DNA from: Saccoglossus kowalevskii
Lineage: Eukaryota; Hemichordata; Enteropneusta; Harrimaniidae
Length of the DNA: 64,000 bases
Direction of reading: 5' to 3'
Assembly (NCBI RefSeq): GCF_000003605.2
Contig: NW_003151171.1
Span: 1-64,000 of the forward strand
Shown: positions 40,210 to 53,150 of the stretch, piece by piece
How the letters are laid out: the number at the start of each line of letters is the position of its first letter
Position numbering within the stretch: the first letter of the stretch is position 1
The notes under the pieces: generated by a model
Database searches by the model: none
The model's input: only the letters and a program-made list of their open reading frames with translations
Told to the model about the DNA's origin: nothing
Program-made: the position numbers and the translations under genes

Positions 40210-41220
40210 CTACTGAGCAGGTGTACAATGCATTATGGGAGAGAAATTCATATTTTACACCACTGAGCAGGTGTATAATGCATTATGGGAGAGAAATTCA
40301 TATTTTACACTACTGAGCAGGTGTACAATGCATTATGGGAGAGAAATTCATATTTTACACAACTGAGCAGGTGTACAATGCATTATGGGAGAGAAATTCA
40401 TATTTTATACCACTGAGCAGGTGTACAATGCATTATGGGAGAGAAATTCATACTTTACACTACTGAGCAGGTGTACAATGCATTATGGGAGAGAAATTCA
40501 TATTTTACACCACTGAACAGGTGTACAATGCATTATGGGAGAGAAATTCATATTTTACACCTCTGAACAGGTGTACAATGCATTATGGGAGAGAAATTCA
40601 TATTTTACACTACTGAACAGGTGTACAATGCATTATGGGAGAGAAATTCATATTTTACACCACTGAACAGGTGTACAATGCATTATGGGAGAGAAATTCA
40701 TACTTTACACTACTGAGCAGGTGTACAATGCATTATGGGAGAGAAATTCATATTTTACACAACTGAGCAGGTGTACAATGCATTATGGAAGAGAAGTTCA
40801 TATTTTACACCACTGAGCAGGTGTACAATGCTTTATGGGAGAGAAATACAAATTTAACGCCACTGAGCAGGAGTACAATGCATTATGGGAGAGAAATTCA
40901 TATTTTACACAACTGAGCAGGTGTACAATGCATTATGGGAGAGAAATTCATATTTTACACCACTGAGCAGGTGTACAATGCATTATGGAAGAGAAATTCA
41001 TATTTTACACAACTGAACAGGAGTACAATGCATTATGGAAGAGAAATTCATATTTTACACAACTGAACAGGTGTACAATGCATTATGGGAGAGAAATTCA
41101 TATTTTACACCACTGAGCAGGTGTACAATGCATTATGGGAGAGAAATTCATATTTTACACAACTGAGCAGGTGTACAATGCATTATGGGAGATAAATTCA
41201 TATTTTACACCACTGAACAG
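40210..41220 (+). repeat. 1,350-bp offset duplication, right copy
   Basis: This is the partner of 38,860-39,870. The 340 bp between the two copies (39,871-40,209) completes the 1,350-bp step. After 41,220 the sequence changes to ATCATATTTCACAC with GAGCATGTG, which has no counterpart after the left copy. Confidence 0.88.
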
Positions 41221-43339
41221 GTGTACAATGCATTATGGGAGAGAAAATCATATTTCACACTACTGAGCATGTGTACAATGCATTATGGGAGAGAAATTCA
41301 TATTTTACACAACTGAGCAGGTGTACAATGCATTATGGGAGAGAAATTCATATTTAACACCACTGAGCATGTGTACAATGCATTATGGGAGAGAAATTCA
41401 TATTTAACACCACTGAGCAGATGTACAATGCATTATGGGAGAGAAATTCATATTTTACACTACTGAGCAGGTGTACAATGCATTATGGGAGAGAAATTCA
41501 TATTTTACACCACTGAACAGGTGTACAATGCATTATGGAAGAGAAATTCTTATTTTACACAACTGAGCAGGTGTACAATGCATTATGGGAAAGAAATTCA
41601 TATTTAACACCACTGAGCAGGTGTACAATGCATTATGGGAGAGAAATTCATATTTTACACTACTGAGCAGGTGTACAATGCATTATGGGAGAGAAATTCA
41701 TATTTTACACAACTGAGCAGGTGTACAATGCATTATGGGAGAGAAATTCATATTTTACCTCACTGAACAGGTGTACAATGCATTATGGGAGAGAAATTCA
41801 TATTTTACACCACTGAACAGGTGTACAATGCATTATGGGAGAGAAATTCTTATTTTACACCTCAGAGCAGGTGTACAATGCATTATGGGAGAGAAATTCA
41901 TATTTTACACTACTGAACAGGTGTACAATGCATTATGAAAGAGAAATTCATATTTTACACTACTGAACAGGTGTACAATGCATTATGGGAGAGAAATTCA
42001 TACTTTACACTAGTGAACAGGTGTACAATGCATTATGGGAGAGAAATTCATATTTTACACTACTGAGCAGGTGTACAATGCATTATGGGAGAGAAACTCA
42101 AATTTTACACAACTGAGCAGGTGTACAATGCATTATGGGAGAGAAATTCATATTTTACACAACTGAGCAGGTGTACAATGCATTATGGGAGAGAAACTCA
42201 TATTTTACACAACTGAGCAGGTGTACAATGCATTATGGGAGAGAAATTCATATTTTACACTACTGAACAGGTGTACAATGCATTATGGGAGAGAAATTCA
42301 TATTTTACACCACCGAGCAGGTGTACAATGCATTATGGGAGAGAAATTCATTCTTTACACCCCAGAGCAGGTGTACAATGCATTATGGGAGAGAAATTCA
42401 TATTTTACACAACTGAGCAGGTGTACAATGCATTATGGGAGAGAAATTCATATTTTACACCATTGAACAGGTGTACAATGCATTATGGGAGAGAAATTCA
42501 TATTTTACACAACTGAGCAGGTGTACAATGCATTATGGGAGAGAAATTCATATTTTACACCACTGAGCAGGTGTACAATGCATTATGGGAGAGAAATTCA
42601 TATTTTACACCACTGAGCAGGTGTACAATGCATTATGGGAGAGAAATTCATATTTTACATCCCCGAGCAGGTGTACAATGCATTATGGGAGAGAAATTCA
42701 TATTTTACAGAACTGAACAGGTGTACAATGCATTATGGAAGAGAAATTCATATTTTACACAACTGAGCAGGTGTACAATGCATTATGGGAAAGAAATTCA
42801 TATTTAACACCACTGAGCAGGTGTACAATGCATTATGGGAGAGAAATTCATATTTTGCACTACTGAGCAGGTGTACAATGCATTATGGGAGAGAAATTCA
42901 TATTTTACACAACTGAGCAGGTGTACAATGCATTATGGGAGAGAAATTCATATTTTACGTCACTGAACAGGTGTACAATGCATTATGGGAGAGAAATTCA
43001 TATTTTACACCACTGAACAGGTGTACAATGCATTATGGGAGAGAAATTCATATTTTACACCACTGAGAAGGTGTACAATGCATTATGGGAGAGAAATTCA
43101 TATTTTACAAAACTGAGCAGGTGTACAATGCATTATGGGAGAGAAATTCATATTTTACACTACTGAACAGGTGTACAATGCATTATGGGAGAGAAATTCA
43201 TATTTTACACCACTGAACAGGTGTACAATGCATTATGGAAGAGAAATTCATATTTTACACAACTGAGCAGGTGTACAATGCATTATGGGAGAGAAACTCA
43301 AATTTTACACAACTGAGCAGGTGTACAATGCATTATGGG

Positions 43340-43900
43340 AGAGAAATTCATATTTTACACAACTGAGCAGGTGTACAATGCATTATGGGAGAGAAATTCA
43401 TATTTTACACAACTGAGCGGGTGTACAATGCATTATGGGAGAGAAATTCATATTTTACACCACTGCGCAGGTGTACAATGCATTATGGGAGAGAAATTCA
43501 TACTTTACACTACTGAGCAGGTGTACAATGCATTATGGGAGAGAAATTCATATTTTACACAACTGAGCAGGTGTACAATGCATTATGGGAGAGAAATTCA
43601 TATTTTACACAACTGAGCGGGTGTACAATGCATTATGGGAGAGAAATTCATATTTTACACCACTGCGCAGGTGTACAATGCATTATGGGAGAGAAATTCA
43701 TACTTTACACTACTGAGCAGGTGTACAATGCATTATGGGAGAGAAATTCATATTTTACACAACTGAGCAGGTGTACAATGCATTATGGAAGAGAAGTTCA
43801 TATTTTACACCACTGAGCAGGTGTACAATGCTTTATGGGAGAGAAATACAAATTTAACGCCACTGAGCAGGAGTACAATGCATTATGGGAGAGAAATTCA
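43340..43900 (+). repeat. GAGCGGG four-monomer block, tandem twice (200-bp step)
   Basis: The order GAGCGGG, CTGCGCAGG, TACTTTACAC, GAGCAGG repeats at 43,411 and 43,611, then continues into GGAAGAGAAGTTC and the TACAAATTTAACGCC marker. The entire double block plus its right flank recurs at 50,988-51,540 (offset 7,648 bp, 153 monomers less two single-base losses). It differs at ATTGATATT (51,296) and a few other sites. A single related unit with GAGCGGG lies near 45,061. Confidence 0.85.
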
Positions 43901-45361
43901 TATTTTACACAACTGAGCAGGTGTACAATGCATTATAGGAGAGAAATTCATATTTTACACAACTGAGCAGGTGTACAATGCATTATGGGAGAGGAATTCA
44001 TATTTTACACAACTGAACAGGTGTACAATGCATTATGGGAGATAAATTCATATTTTACACAACTGAACAGGTGTACAATGCATTATGGGAGAGAAATTCA
44101 TATTTTACACAACTGAGCAGGTGTACAATGCATTATGGGAGATAAATTCATATTTTACACCACTGAACAGGTGTACAATGCATTATGGGAGAGAAATTCA
44201 TATTTTACACAACTGAGCAGGTGTACAATGCATTATGGGAGAGGAATTCATATTTTACACAACTGAACAGGTGTACAATGCATTATGGGAGATAAATTCA
44301 TATTTTACACAACTGAACAGGTGTACAATGCATTATGGGAGAGAAATTCATATTTTACACAACTGAGCAGGTGTACAATGCATTATGGGAGATAAATTCA
44401 TATTTTACACCTCTGAACAGGTGTACAATGCATTATGGGAGAGAAATTCATATTTTACTCTACTGAACAGGTGTACAATGCATTATGGGAGAGAAATTCA
44501 TACTTTACACTACTGAGCAGGTGTACAATACATTATGGGAGAGAAATTCATATTTTACACCTCTGAGCGGGTGTACAATGCATTATGGGAGAGAAATTCA
44601 TACTTTACACCTCTGAACAGGTGTACAATGCATTATGGGAGAGAAATTCATATTTTACACTACTGAACAGGTGTACAATGCATTATGGGAGAGAAATTCA
44701 TATTTTACACCCCAGAGCAGGTGTACAATGCATTATGGAAGAGAAATTCATATTTTACACCACTGAACAGGTGTACTATGCATTATGGGAGAGAAATTCA
44801 TATTTTACACTACTGAGCAGGTGTACAATGCATTATGGGAGAGAAATTCATATTTTACACTACTGAGCAGGTGTACAATGCCTTATGGGAGAGAAATTCA
44901 TATTTTACACAACTGAGCAGGTGTACAATGCATTATGGGAGAGAAATTCATATTTTACACCACTGAGCAGGTGTACAATGCATTATGGGAGAGAAATTCA
45001 TACTTTACACTACTGAGGAGGTGTACAATACATTATGGGAGAGAAATTCATATTTTACACAACTGAGCGGGTGTACAATGCATTATGGGAGAGAAATTCA
45101 TATTTTACACAACTTAGCAGGTGTACAATGCATTATGGGAGAGAAATTCATACTTTACACTACTGAGCAGGTGTACAATGCATTATGGGAGAGAAATTCA
45201 TATTTTACACAACTGAGCAGGTGTACAATGCATTATGGGAGAGAAATTCATATTTTACACCACTGAGCAGGTGTACAATGCATTATGGGAGAGAAATTCA
45301 TATTTTACACTACTGAGCAGGAGTACAATGCATTATGGGAGAGAAATTCATATTTTACACC

Positions 45362-45660
45362 ACTGAACAGGTGTACAATGCATTATGGGAGAGAAATTCA
45401 TATTTTACACCACTGAGCAGGTGTACAATGCATTATGGGAGAGAAATTCATTCTTTACACCCCAGAGCAGGTGTACAATTCATTATGGGAGAGAAGTGCT
45501 TATTTTACACCACTGAGCAGGTGTACAATGCATTATGGGAGAGAAATTCATATTTTACACCCCAGAGCAGGTGTACAATGCATTATGGGAAAGAAATTCA
45601 TATTTTACACCACTGAACAGGTGTACAATGCATTATGGGAGAGAAATTCATATTTTACAC
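45362..45660 (+). repeat. Six-monomer cassette duplicated at +450 bp (9 monomers)
   Basis: The run with GTGTACAATTCATT (45,471), GAAGTGC, CCCCAGAG and GGGAAAGAAATT repeats at 45,812-46,110. The left copy has a private GAAGTGCTTATT at 45,498. Both resemble 20,391-20,690, so the cassette was first shared with 20 kb and then tandemly doubled here, or the reverse. Confidence 0.82.
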
Positions 45661-46731
45661 CACTGAGCATGTGTACAATGCATTATGGGAGAGAAATTCA
45701 TATTTTACACTACTGAGCAGGTGTACAATGCATTATGGGAGAGAAACTCAAATTTTACACAACTGAGCAGGTGTACAATGCATTATGGGAGAGAAATTCA
45801 TATTTTACACTACTGAACAGGTGTACAATGCATTATGGGAGAGAAATTCATATTTTACACCACTGAGCAGGTGTACAATGCATTATGGGAGAGAAATTCA
45901 TTCTTTACACCCCAGAGCAGGTGTACAATTCATTATGGGAGAGAAGTGCATATTTTACACCACTGAGCAGGTGTACAATGCATTATGGGAGAGAAATTCA
46001 TATTTTACACCCCAGAGCAGGTGTACAATGCATTATGGGAAAGAAATTCATATTTTACACCACTGAACAGGTGTACAATGCATTATGGGAGAGAAATTCA
46101 TATTTTACACTACTGAGCAGGTGTACAATGCATTATGGGAGAGAAATTCATATTTTACACCCTAGAGCAGGTGTACAGTGCATTATGGGAGAGAAATTCA
46201 TATTTTACATCACTGAGCAGGTGTACAATGCATTATGGGAGAGAAATTCATATTTTACACCACTGAGCAGGTGTACAATGCATTATGGGAGAGAAATTCA
46301 TACTTTACACTACTGAGCAGGTGTACAATGCATTATGGGAGAGAAATTCATATTTTACACAACTGAGCAGGTGTACAATGCATTATGGGAGAGAAATTCA
46401 TATTTTACACCACTGAGCAGGTGTACAATGCATTATGGGAGAGAAATTCATATTTTACACTACTGAACAGGTGTACAATGCATTATGGGAGAGAAATTCA
46501 TATTTTACACCACTGAACAGGTGTACAATGCATTATGGGAGAGAAATTCATATTTTACACCACTGAGCAGGTGTACAATGCATTATGGGAGAGAAATTCT
46601 TATTTTACACTACTGAGCAGGTGTACAATGCATTATGGGAGAGAAATTCATATTTTACACTACTGAGCAGGTGTACAATGCATTATGGGAGAGAAATTCA
46701 TATTTTACACCACTGAGCAGGTGTACAATGC

Positions 46732-47304
46732 ATTATGGGAGAGAAATTCATATTTTACACCCCAGAGCAGGTGTACAATGCATTATGGGAGAGAAATTCA
46801 TATTTTACACAACTGAGCAGGTGTACAATGCATTATGGGAGAGAAATTCATATTTTACACTACTGAATAGGTGTACAATGCATTATGGGAGAGAAATTCA
46901 TATTTTACACCACTGAGCAGGTGTACAATGCATTGTGGGAGAGAAATTCATATTTTACACAACTGAGCAGGTGTACAATGCATTATGGGAGAGATATTCA
47001 TATTTTACACTATTGAACAGGTGTACAATGCATTATGGGAGAGAAATTCATATTTTACACCACTGAACAGGTGTACAATGCATTATGGAAGACAAATTCA
47101 TATTTTACACAACTGAGCAGGTGTACAATGCATTATGAGAGAGAAACTCAAATTTTACACAACTGAGCAGGTGTACAATGCATTATGGGAGAGAAATTCA
47201 TATTTTACACAACTGAGCAGGTGTACAATGCATTATGGGAGAGAAATTCATATTTTACACTACTGAACAGGTGTACAATGCATTACGGGAGAGAAATTCA
47301 TATT
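46732..47304 (+). repeat. Block present three times, copy 3
   Basis: This is nearly identical to 23,882-24,454. Immediately to the right, the sequence joins (through a 49-bp monomer with ATTTGCACTAC at about 47,352) to a run that corresponds to 25,790-26,240, so 26 monomers present between those parts at 24.5-25.8 kb are absent here. Confidence 0.85.
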
Positions 47305-47683
47305 TTACACAACTGAGCAGGTGTACAATGCATTATGGGAGAGAAATTCATATTTGCACTACTGAACAGGTGTACAATGCATTATGGGAGAGAAATTCAT
47401 ATTTTACACTACTGAACAGGTGTACAATGCATTATGGGAGAGAAATTCATACTTTACACTACTGAACAGGTGTACAATGCATTATGGGAGAGAAATTCAT
47501 ATTTTACACTACTGAGCAGGTGTACAATGCATTATGGGAGAGAAATTCATAATTTACCCTACTGAACAGGTGTACAGTGCATTATGGGAGAGAAATTCAT
47601 ATTTTACACTACTGAACAGGTGTACAATGCATTATGGGAGAGAAATTCATATTTTACACTACTGAACAGGTGTACAATGCATT

Positions 47684-48214
47684 ATGGGAGAGAAATTCAT
47701 ACTTTACACCACTGAGCATGTGTACAATGCATTATGGGAAAGAACTACAAATTTAACACCACTGAGCAGTGTACAATGCATTATGGGAGAGAAATTCATA
47801 TTTTACACAACTGAGCAGGTGTACAATGCATTATGGGAGAGAAATTCATATTTTACACTACTGAACAGGTGTACAATGCATTATGGGAGAGAAATTCATA
47901 CTTTACACCCCAGAGCAGGTGTACAATGCATTATGGGAGAGAAATTCATATTTTACACTACTGAACAGGTGTACAATGCATTATGGGAGAGAAATTCATA
48001 TTTTACACCACCGAGCAGGTGTACAATGCATTATGGGAGAGAAATTCATTCTTTACATCCCAGAGCAGGTGTACAATGCATTATGGGAGAGAAATTCATA
48101 TTTTACACAAATGAGCAGGTGTATAATGCATTATGGGAGAGAAATTCATATTTTACCTCACTGAACAGGTGTACAATGCATTATGGGAAAGAAATTCATA
48201 TTTTACACCACTGA
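47684..48214 (+). repeat. Longest open frame in the array (176 codons), judged non-coding
   Basis: The frame stays open because a one-base-short junction (GAGCAGTGTAC at about 47,768) shifts the reading phase and two monomers with CAGAG in place of CTGAG lack the TGA stop. The translation is only the three rotated readings of the satellite monomer (words such as VYNALWERN, TMHYGREIH and VQCIMGEKF). No other protein feature is visible. It is annotated so that it is not mistaken for a gene. Confidence 0.85.
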
Positions 48215-48289
48215 ACAGGTGTACAATGCATTATGGAAGAGAAATTCTTATTTTACACCCCAGAGCAGGTGTACAATGCATTATGGGAG
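47956..48289 (+). repeat. 334-bp block identical to 32,356-32,689
   Basis: This is the right-hand member of the 15,600-bp offset pair. Its right flank carries GGGAGTGAAATTC at 48,290 and two GGGACAGAAATT monomers (48,330 and 48,390), which are not seen after the other copy. Confidence 0.88.
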
Positions 48290-50987
48290 TGAAATTCATA
48301 TTTTACACTACTGAGCAGGTGTACAATGCATTATGGGACAGAAATTCATATTTTACACTACTGAGCAGGTGTACAATGCATTATGGGACAGAAATTTATA
48401 ATTTACCCTACTGAACAGGTGTACAGTGCATTATGGGAGAGAAATTCATATTTTACACTACTGAACAGGTGTACAATGCATTATGGGAGAGAAATTCATA
48501 TTTTACACTACTGAACAGGTGTACAATGCATTATGGGAGAGAAATTCATACTTTACACAACTGAACAAGTGTACAATGCATTATGGGAAAGAACTACAAA
48601 TTTAACACCACTGAGCAGGTGTACAATGCATTATGGGAGAGAAATTCATATTTTACACTACTGAACAGGTGTACAATGCATTATGGGAGAGAAATTCATA
48701 CTTTACACCCCAGAGCAGGTGTACAATGCATTATGGGAGAGAAATTCATATTTTACACTACTGAACATGTGTACAATGCATTATGGGAGAGAAATTCATA
48801 TTTTACACCACCGAGCAGGTGTACAATGCATTATGGGAGAGAAATTCATATTTTACATCCCAGAGCAGGTGTACAATGAATTATGGGAGAGAAATTCATA
48901 TTTTACACCACTGAGCAGGTGTACAATGCATTATGGGAGAGAAATTCATATTTTACACCACTGAGCAGGTGTACAATGCATTATGGGAGAGAAATTCATA
49001 TTTTACACTACTGAGCAGGTGTACAATGCATTATGGGAGAGAAATTCATATTTTACACAACTGAGCAGGTGTACAATGCATTATGGGAGAGAAATTCATA
49101 TTTTACCTCACTGAACAGGTGTACAATGCATTATGGGAGAGAAATTCATATTTTACACCACTGAACAGGTGTACAATGCATTATGGGAGAGAAATTCATA
49201 TTTTACACCACTGAGAAGGTGTACAATGCATTATGGGAGAGAAATTCATATTTTACAAAACTGAGCAGGTGTACAATGCATTATGGGAGAGAAATTCATA
49301 TTTTACACTACTGAACAGGTGTACAATGCATTATGGGAGAGAAATTCATATTTTACACCACTGAACAGGTGTACAATGCATTATGGAAGAGAAATTCATA
49401 TTTTACACAACTGAGCAGGTGTACAATGCATTATGGGAGAGAAACTCAAATTTTACACAACTGAGCAGGTGTACAATGCATTATGGGAGAGAAATTCATA
49501 TTTTACACAACTGAGCAGGTGTACAATGCATTATGGGAGAGAAACTCAAATTTTACACAACTGAGCAGGTGTACAATGCATTATGGGAGAGAAATTCATA
49601 TTTTACACTACTGAACAGGTGTACAATGCATTATGGGAGAGAAATTCATATTTTACACTACTGAGCAGGTGTACAATGCATTATGGGAGAGAAATTCATT
49701 CTTTACACCCCAGAGCAGGTGTACAATGCATTATGGGAGAGAAATTCATATTTTACACAACTGAGCAGGTGTACAATGCATTATGGGAGAGAAATTCATA
49801 TTTTACACCACTGAACAGGTGTACAATGCATTATGGGAGAGAAATTCTTATTTTACACCTCAGAGCAGGTGTACAATGCATTATGGGAGAGAAATTCATA
49901 TTTTACACTACTGAACAGGTGTACAATGCATTATGAAAGAGAAATTCATATTTTACACTACTGAACAGGTGTACAATGCATTATGGGAGAGAAATTCATA
50001 TTTTACACTACTGAGCAGGTGTACAATGCATTATGGGAGAGAAATTCATATTTTACACCATTGAACAGGTGTACAATGCATTATGGGAGAGAAATGCATA
50101 TTTTACACAACTGAGCAGATGTACAATGTATTATGGGAGAGAAATTCATATTTAACACCACTGAGCATGTGTACAATGCATTATGGGAGAGAAATTCATA
50201 TTTTACACTACTGAGCAGGTGTACAATGCATTATGGGAGAGAAATTCATATTTTACACTACTGAACAGGTGTACAATGCATTATGGGAGAGAAATTCATA
50301 TTTTACACCACTGAACAGGTGTACAATGCATTATGGAAGAGAAATTCATATTTTACACCACTGAACATGTGTACAATGCATTATGGGAGAGAAATTCATA
50401 TTTTACACCCCAGAGCAGGTGTACAATGCATTATGGGAGAGAAATTCATATTTTACACTACTGAGCAGGTGTACAATGCATTATGGGAGAGAAATTCATA
50501 TTTTACACCACTGAGCAGGTGTACAATGCATTATGGGAGAGAAATTCATATTTTACACCCCAGAGCAGGTGTACAATGCATTATGGGAGAGAAATTCATA
50601 TTTTACACAACTGAGCAGGTGTACAATGCATTATGGGAGAGAAATTCATATTTTACACCACTGAGCAGGTGTACAATGCATTATGGGAGAGAAATTCATA
50701 TTTTACACCACTGAGCAGGTGTACAATGCATTGTGGGAGAGAAATTCATATTTTACACAACTGAGCAGGTGTACAATGCATTATGGGAGAGATATTCATA
50801 TTTTACACTATTGAACAGGTGTACAATGCATTATGGGAGAGAAATTCATATTTTACACCATTGAACAGGTGTACAATGCATTATGGAAGAGAAATGCATA
50901 TTTTACACAACTGAGCAGATGTACAATGTATTATGGGAGAGAAATTCATATTTAACACCACTGAGCATGTGTACAATGCATTATGGG

Positions 50988-51540
50988 AGAGAAATTCATA
51001 ATTTACACTACTGAGCAGGTGTACAATGCGTTATGGGAGAGAAATTCATATTTTACACAACTGAGCGGGTGTACAATGCATTATGGAAGAGAAATTCATA
51101 TTTTACACCACTGCGCAGGTGTACAATGCATTATGGGAGAGAAATTCATACTTTACACTACTGAGCAGGTGTACAATGCATTATGGGAGAGAAATTCATA
51201 TTTTACACAACTGAGCAGGTGTACAATGCATTATGGGAGAGAAATTCATATTTTACACAACTGAGCGGGTGTACAATGCATTATGGGAGAGAAATTGATA
51301 TTTTACACCACTGCGCAGGTGTACAATGCATTATGGGAGAGAAATTCATACTTTACACTACTGAGCAGGTGTACAATGCATTATGGGAGAGAAATTCATA
51401 TTTTACACAACTGAGCAGGTGTACAATGCATTATGGAAGAGAAGTTCATATTTTACACCACTGAGCAGGTGTACAATGCTTTATGGGAGAGAAATACAAA
51501 TTTAACGCCACTGAGCAGGAGTACAATGCATTATGGGAGA
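50988..51540 (+). repeat. Second copy of the GAGCGGG double block
   Basis: GAGCGGG occurs at 51,059 and 51,259 and CTGCGCAGG at about 51,112 and 51,312, again with a 200-bp step, followed by GGAAGAGAAGTTC and the TACAAATTTAACGCC marker with GAGCAGGAGTAC. The block was therefore duplicated in tandem before being copied 7.6 kb away. Confidence 0.85.
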
Positions 51541-52094
51541 GAAATTCATATTTTACACCCCAGAGCAGGTGTACAATGCATTATGGGAGAGAAATTCATA
51601 TTTTACACAACTGAGCAGGTGTACAATGCATTATGGGAGAGGAATTCATATTTTACACAACTGAACAGGTGTACAATGCATTATGGGAGATAAATTCATA
51701 TTTTACACAACTGAACAGGTGTACAATGCATTATGGGAGAGAAATTCATATTTTACACAACTGAGCAGGTGTACAATGCATTATGGGAGATAAATTCATA
51801 TTTTACACCACTGAGCAGGTGTACAATGCATTATGGGAGAGAAATTCATATTTTACACCTCTGAACAGGTGTACAATGCATTATGGGAGAGAAATTCATA
51901 TTTTACACTACTGAACAGGTGTACAATGCATTATGGGAGAGAAATTCATTCTTTACACCCCAGAGCAGGTGTACAATGCATTATGGGAGAGAAATTCATA
52001 TTTTACACCTCAGAGCAGGTGTACAATGCATTATGGGAGAGAAATTCATACTTTACACTACTGAGCAGGTGTACAATGCATTATGGGAGAGAAA

Positions 52095-52185
52095 TTCATA
52101 TTTTCCGGCATTGAACAGGTGTGCAATGCTTTATGGAAGAGAAATTCATATTTTACACAGATGAGCAGGTGTTCAATGCATTATG
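52095..52185 (+). repeat. Small diverged patch
   Basis: Two consecutive monomers have ATTTTCCGGCATTGAAC, GTGTGCAATGCTTTATGGAAG, ACACAGATGAG and GTGTTCAATGC. The CCGG is not part of any common variant. The phase is unaffected. Confidence 0.7.
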
Positions 52186-52479
52186 GGAAAGAAATTCATA
52201 TTTAACACCACTGAGCAGGTATACAATGCATTATGGGAGAGAAATTCATATTTTACACTACTGAGCAGGTGTACAATGCATTATGGGAGAGAAATTCATA
52301 TTTTACACAACTGAGCAGGTGTACAATGCATTATGGGAGAGAAATTCATATTTTACACCACTGAACAGGTGTACAATGCATTATGGGAGAGAAATTCATA
52401 TTTTACACCACTGTGCAGGTGTACAATGCATTATGGGAGAGAAATTCATATTTTACACAACTGAGCAGGTGTACAATGC

Positions 52480-52600
52480 ATTATGGGGAGAAATTCATAT
52501 TTTACACCACTGAACAGGTGTACAATGCATTATGGGAGAGAAATTCATATTTTACACAACTGAGCAGGTGTACAATGCATTATGGAGAGAAATTCATATT
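52480..52600 (+). repeat. Two 49-bp monomers close together
   Basis: TTATGGGGAGAAATT (near 52,485) and TTATGGAGAGAAATT (near 52,582) are each one base short, but without the CATGAG junction that normally precedes this form. The same class appears near 58,278 and 60,577 (TTACGGAGAG) and at 59,230. Confidence 0.8.
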
Positions 52601-53150
52601 TTACACAACTGAGCAGGTGTACAATGCATTATGGGAGAGAAATTCATATTTTACACAACTGAGCAGGTGTACAATGCATTATGGGAGAGAAATTCATATT
52701 TTACACCACTGAACAGGTGTACAATGCATTATGCGAGAGAAATTCATATTTTACACCACTGAACAGGTGTACAATGCATTATACGAGAGAAATTCATATT
52801 TTACACCACTGAGCAGGTGTACAATGCATTATGGGAGAGAAATGCATATTTTACACAACTGAGCAGGTGTACAATGCATTATGGGAGAGAAATTCATATT
52901 TTACACAACTGAACAGGTGTACAATGCATTATGGGAGAGAAATTCATATTTTACACCACTGAGCAGGTGTACAATGCATTATGGGAGAGAAATTCATATT
53001 TTACACAACTGAGCAGGTGTACAATGCATTATGGGAGAGAACTACAAATTTAACACCACTGAGCAGGTGTACAATGCATTATGGGAGAGAAGTTCATATT
53101 TTACACCACTGAGCAGGTGTACAATGCATTATGGGAGAGAAATGCATATT

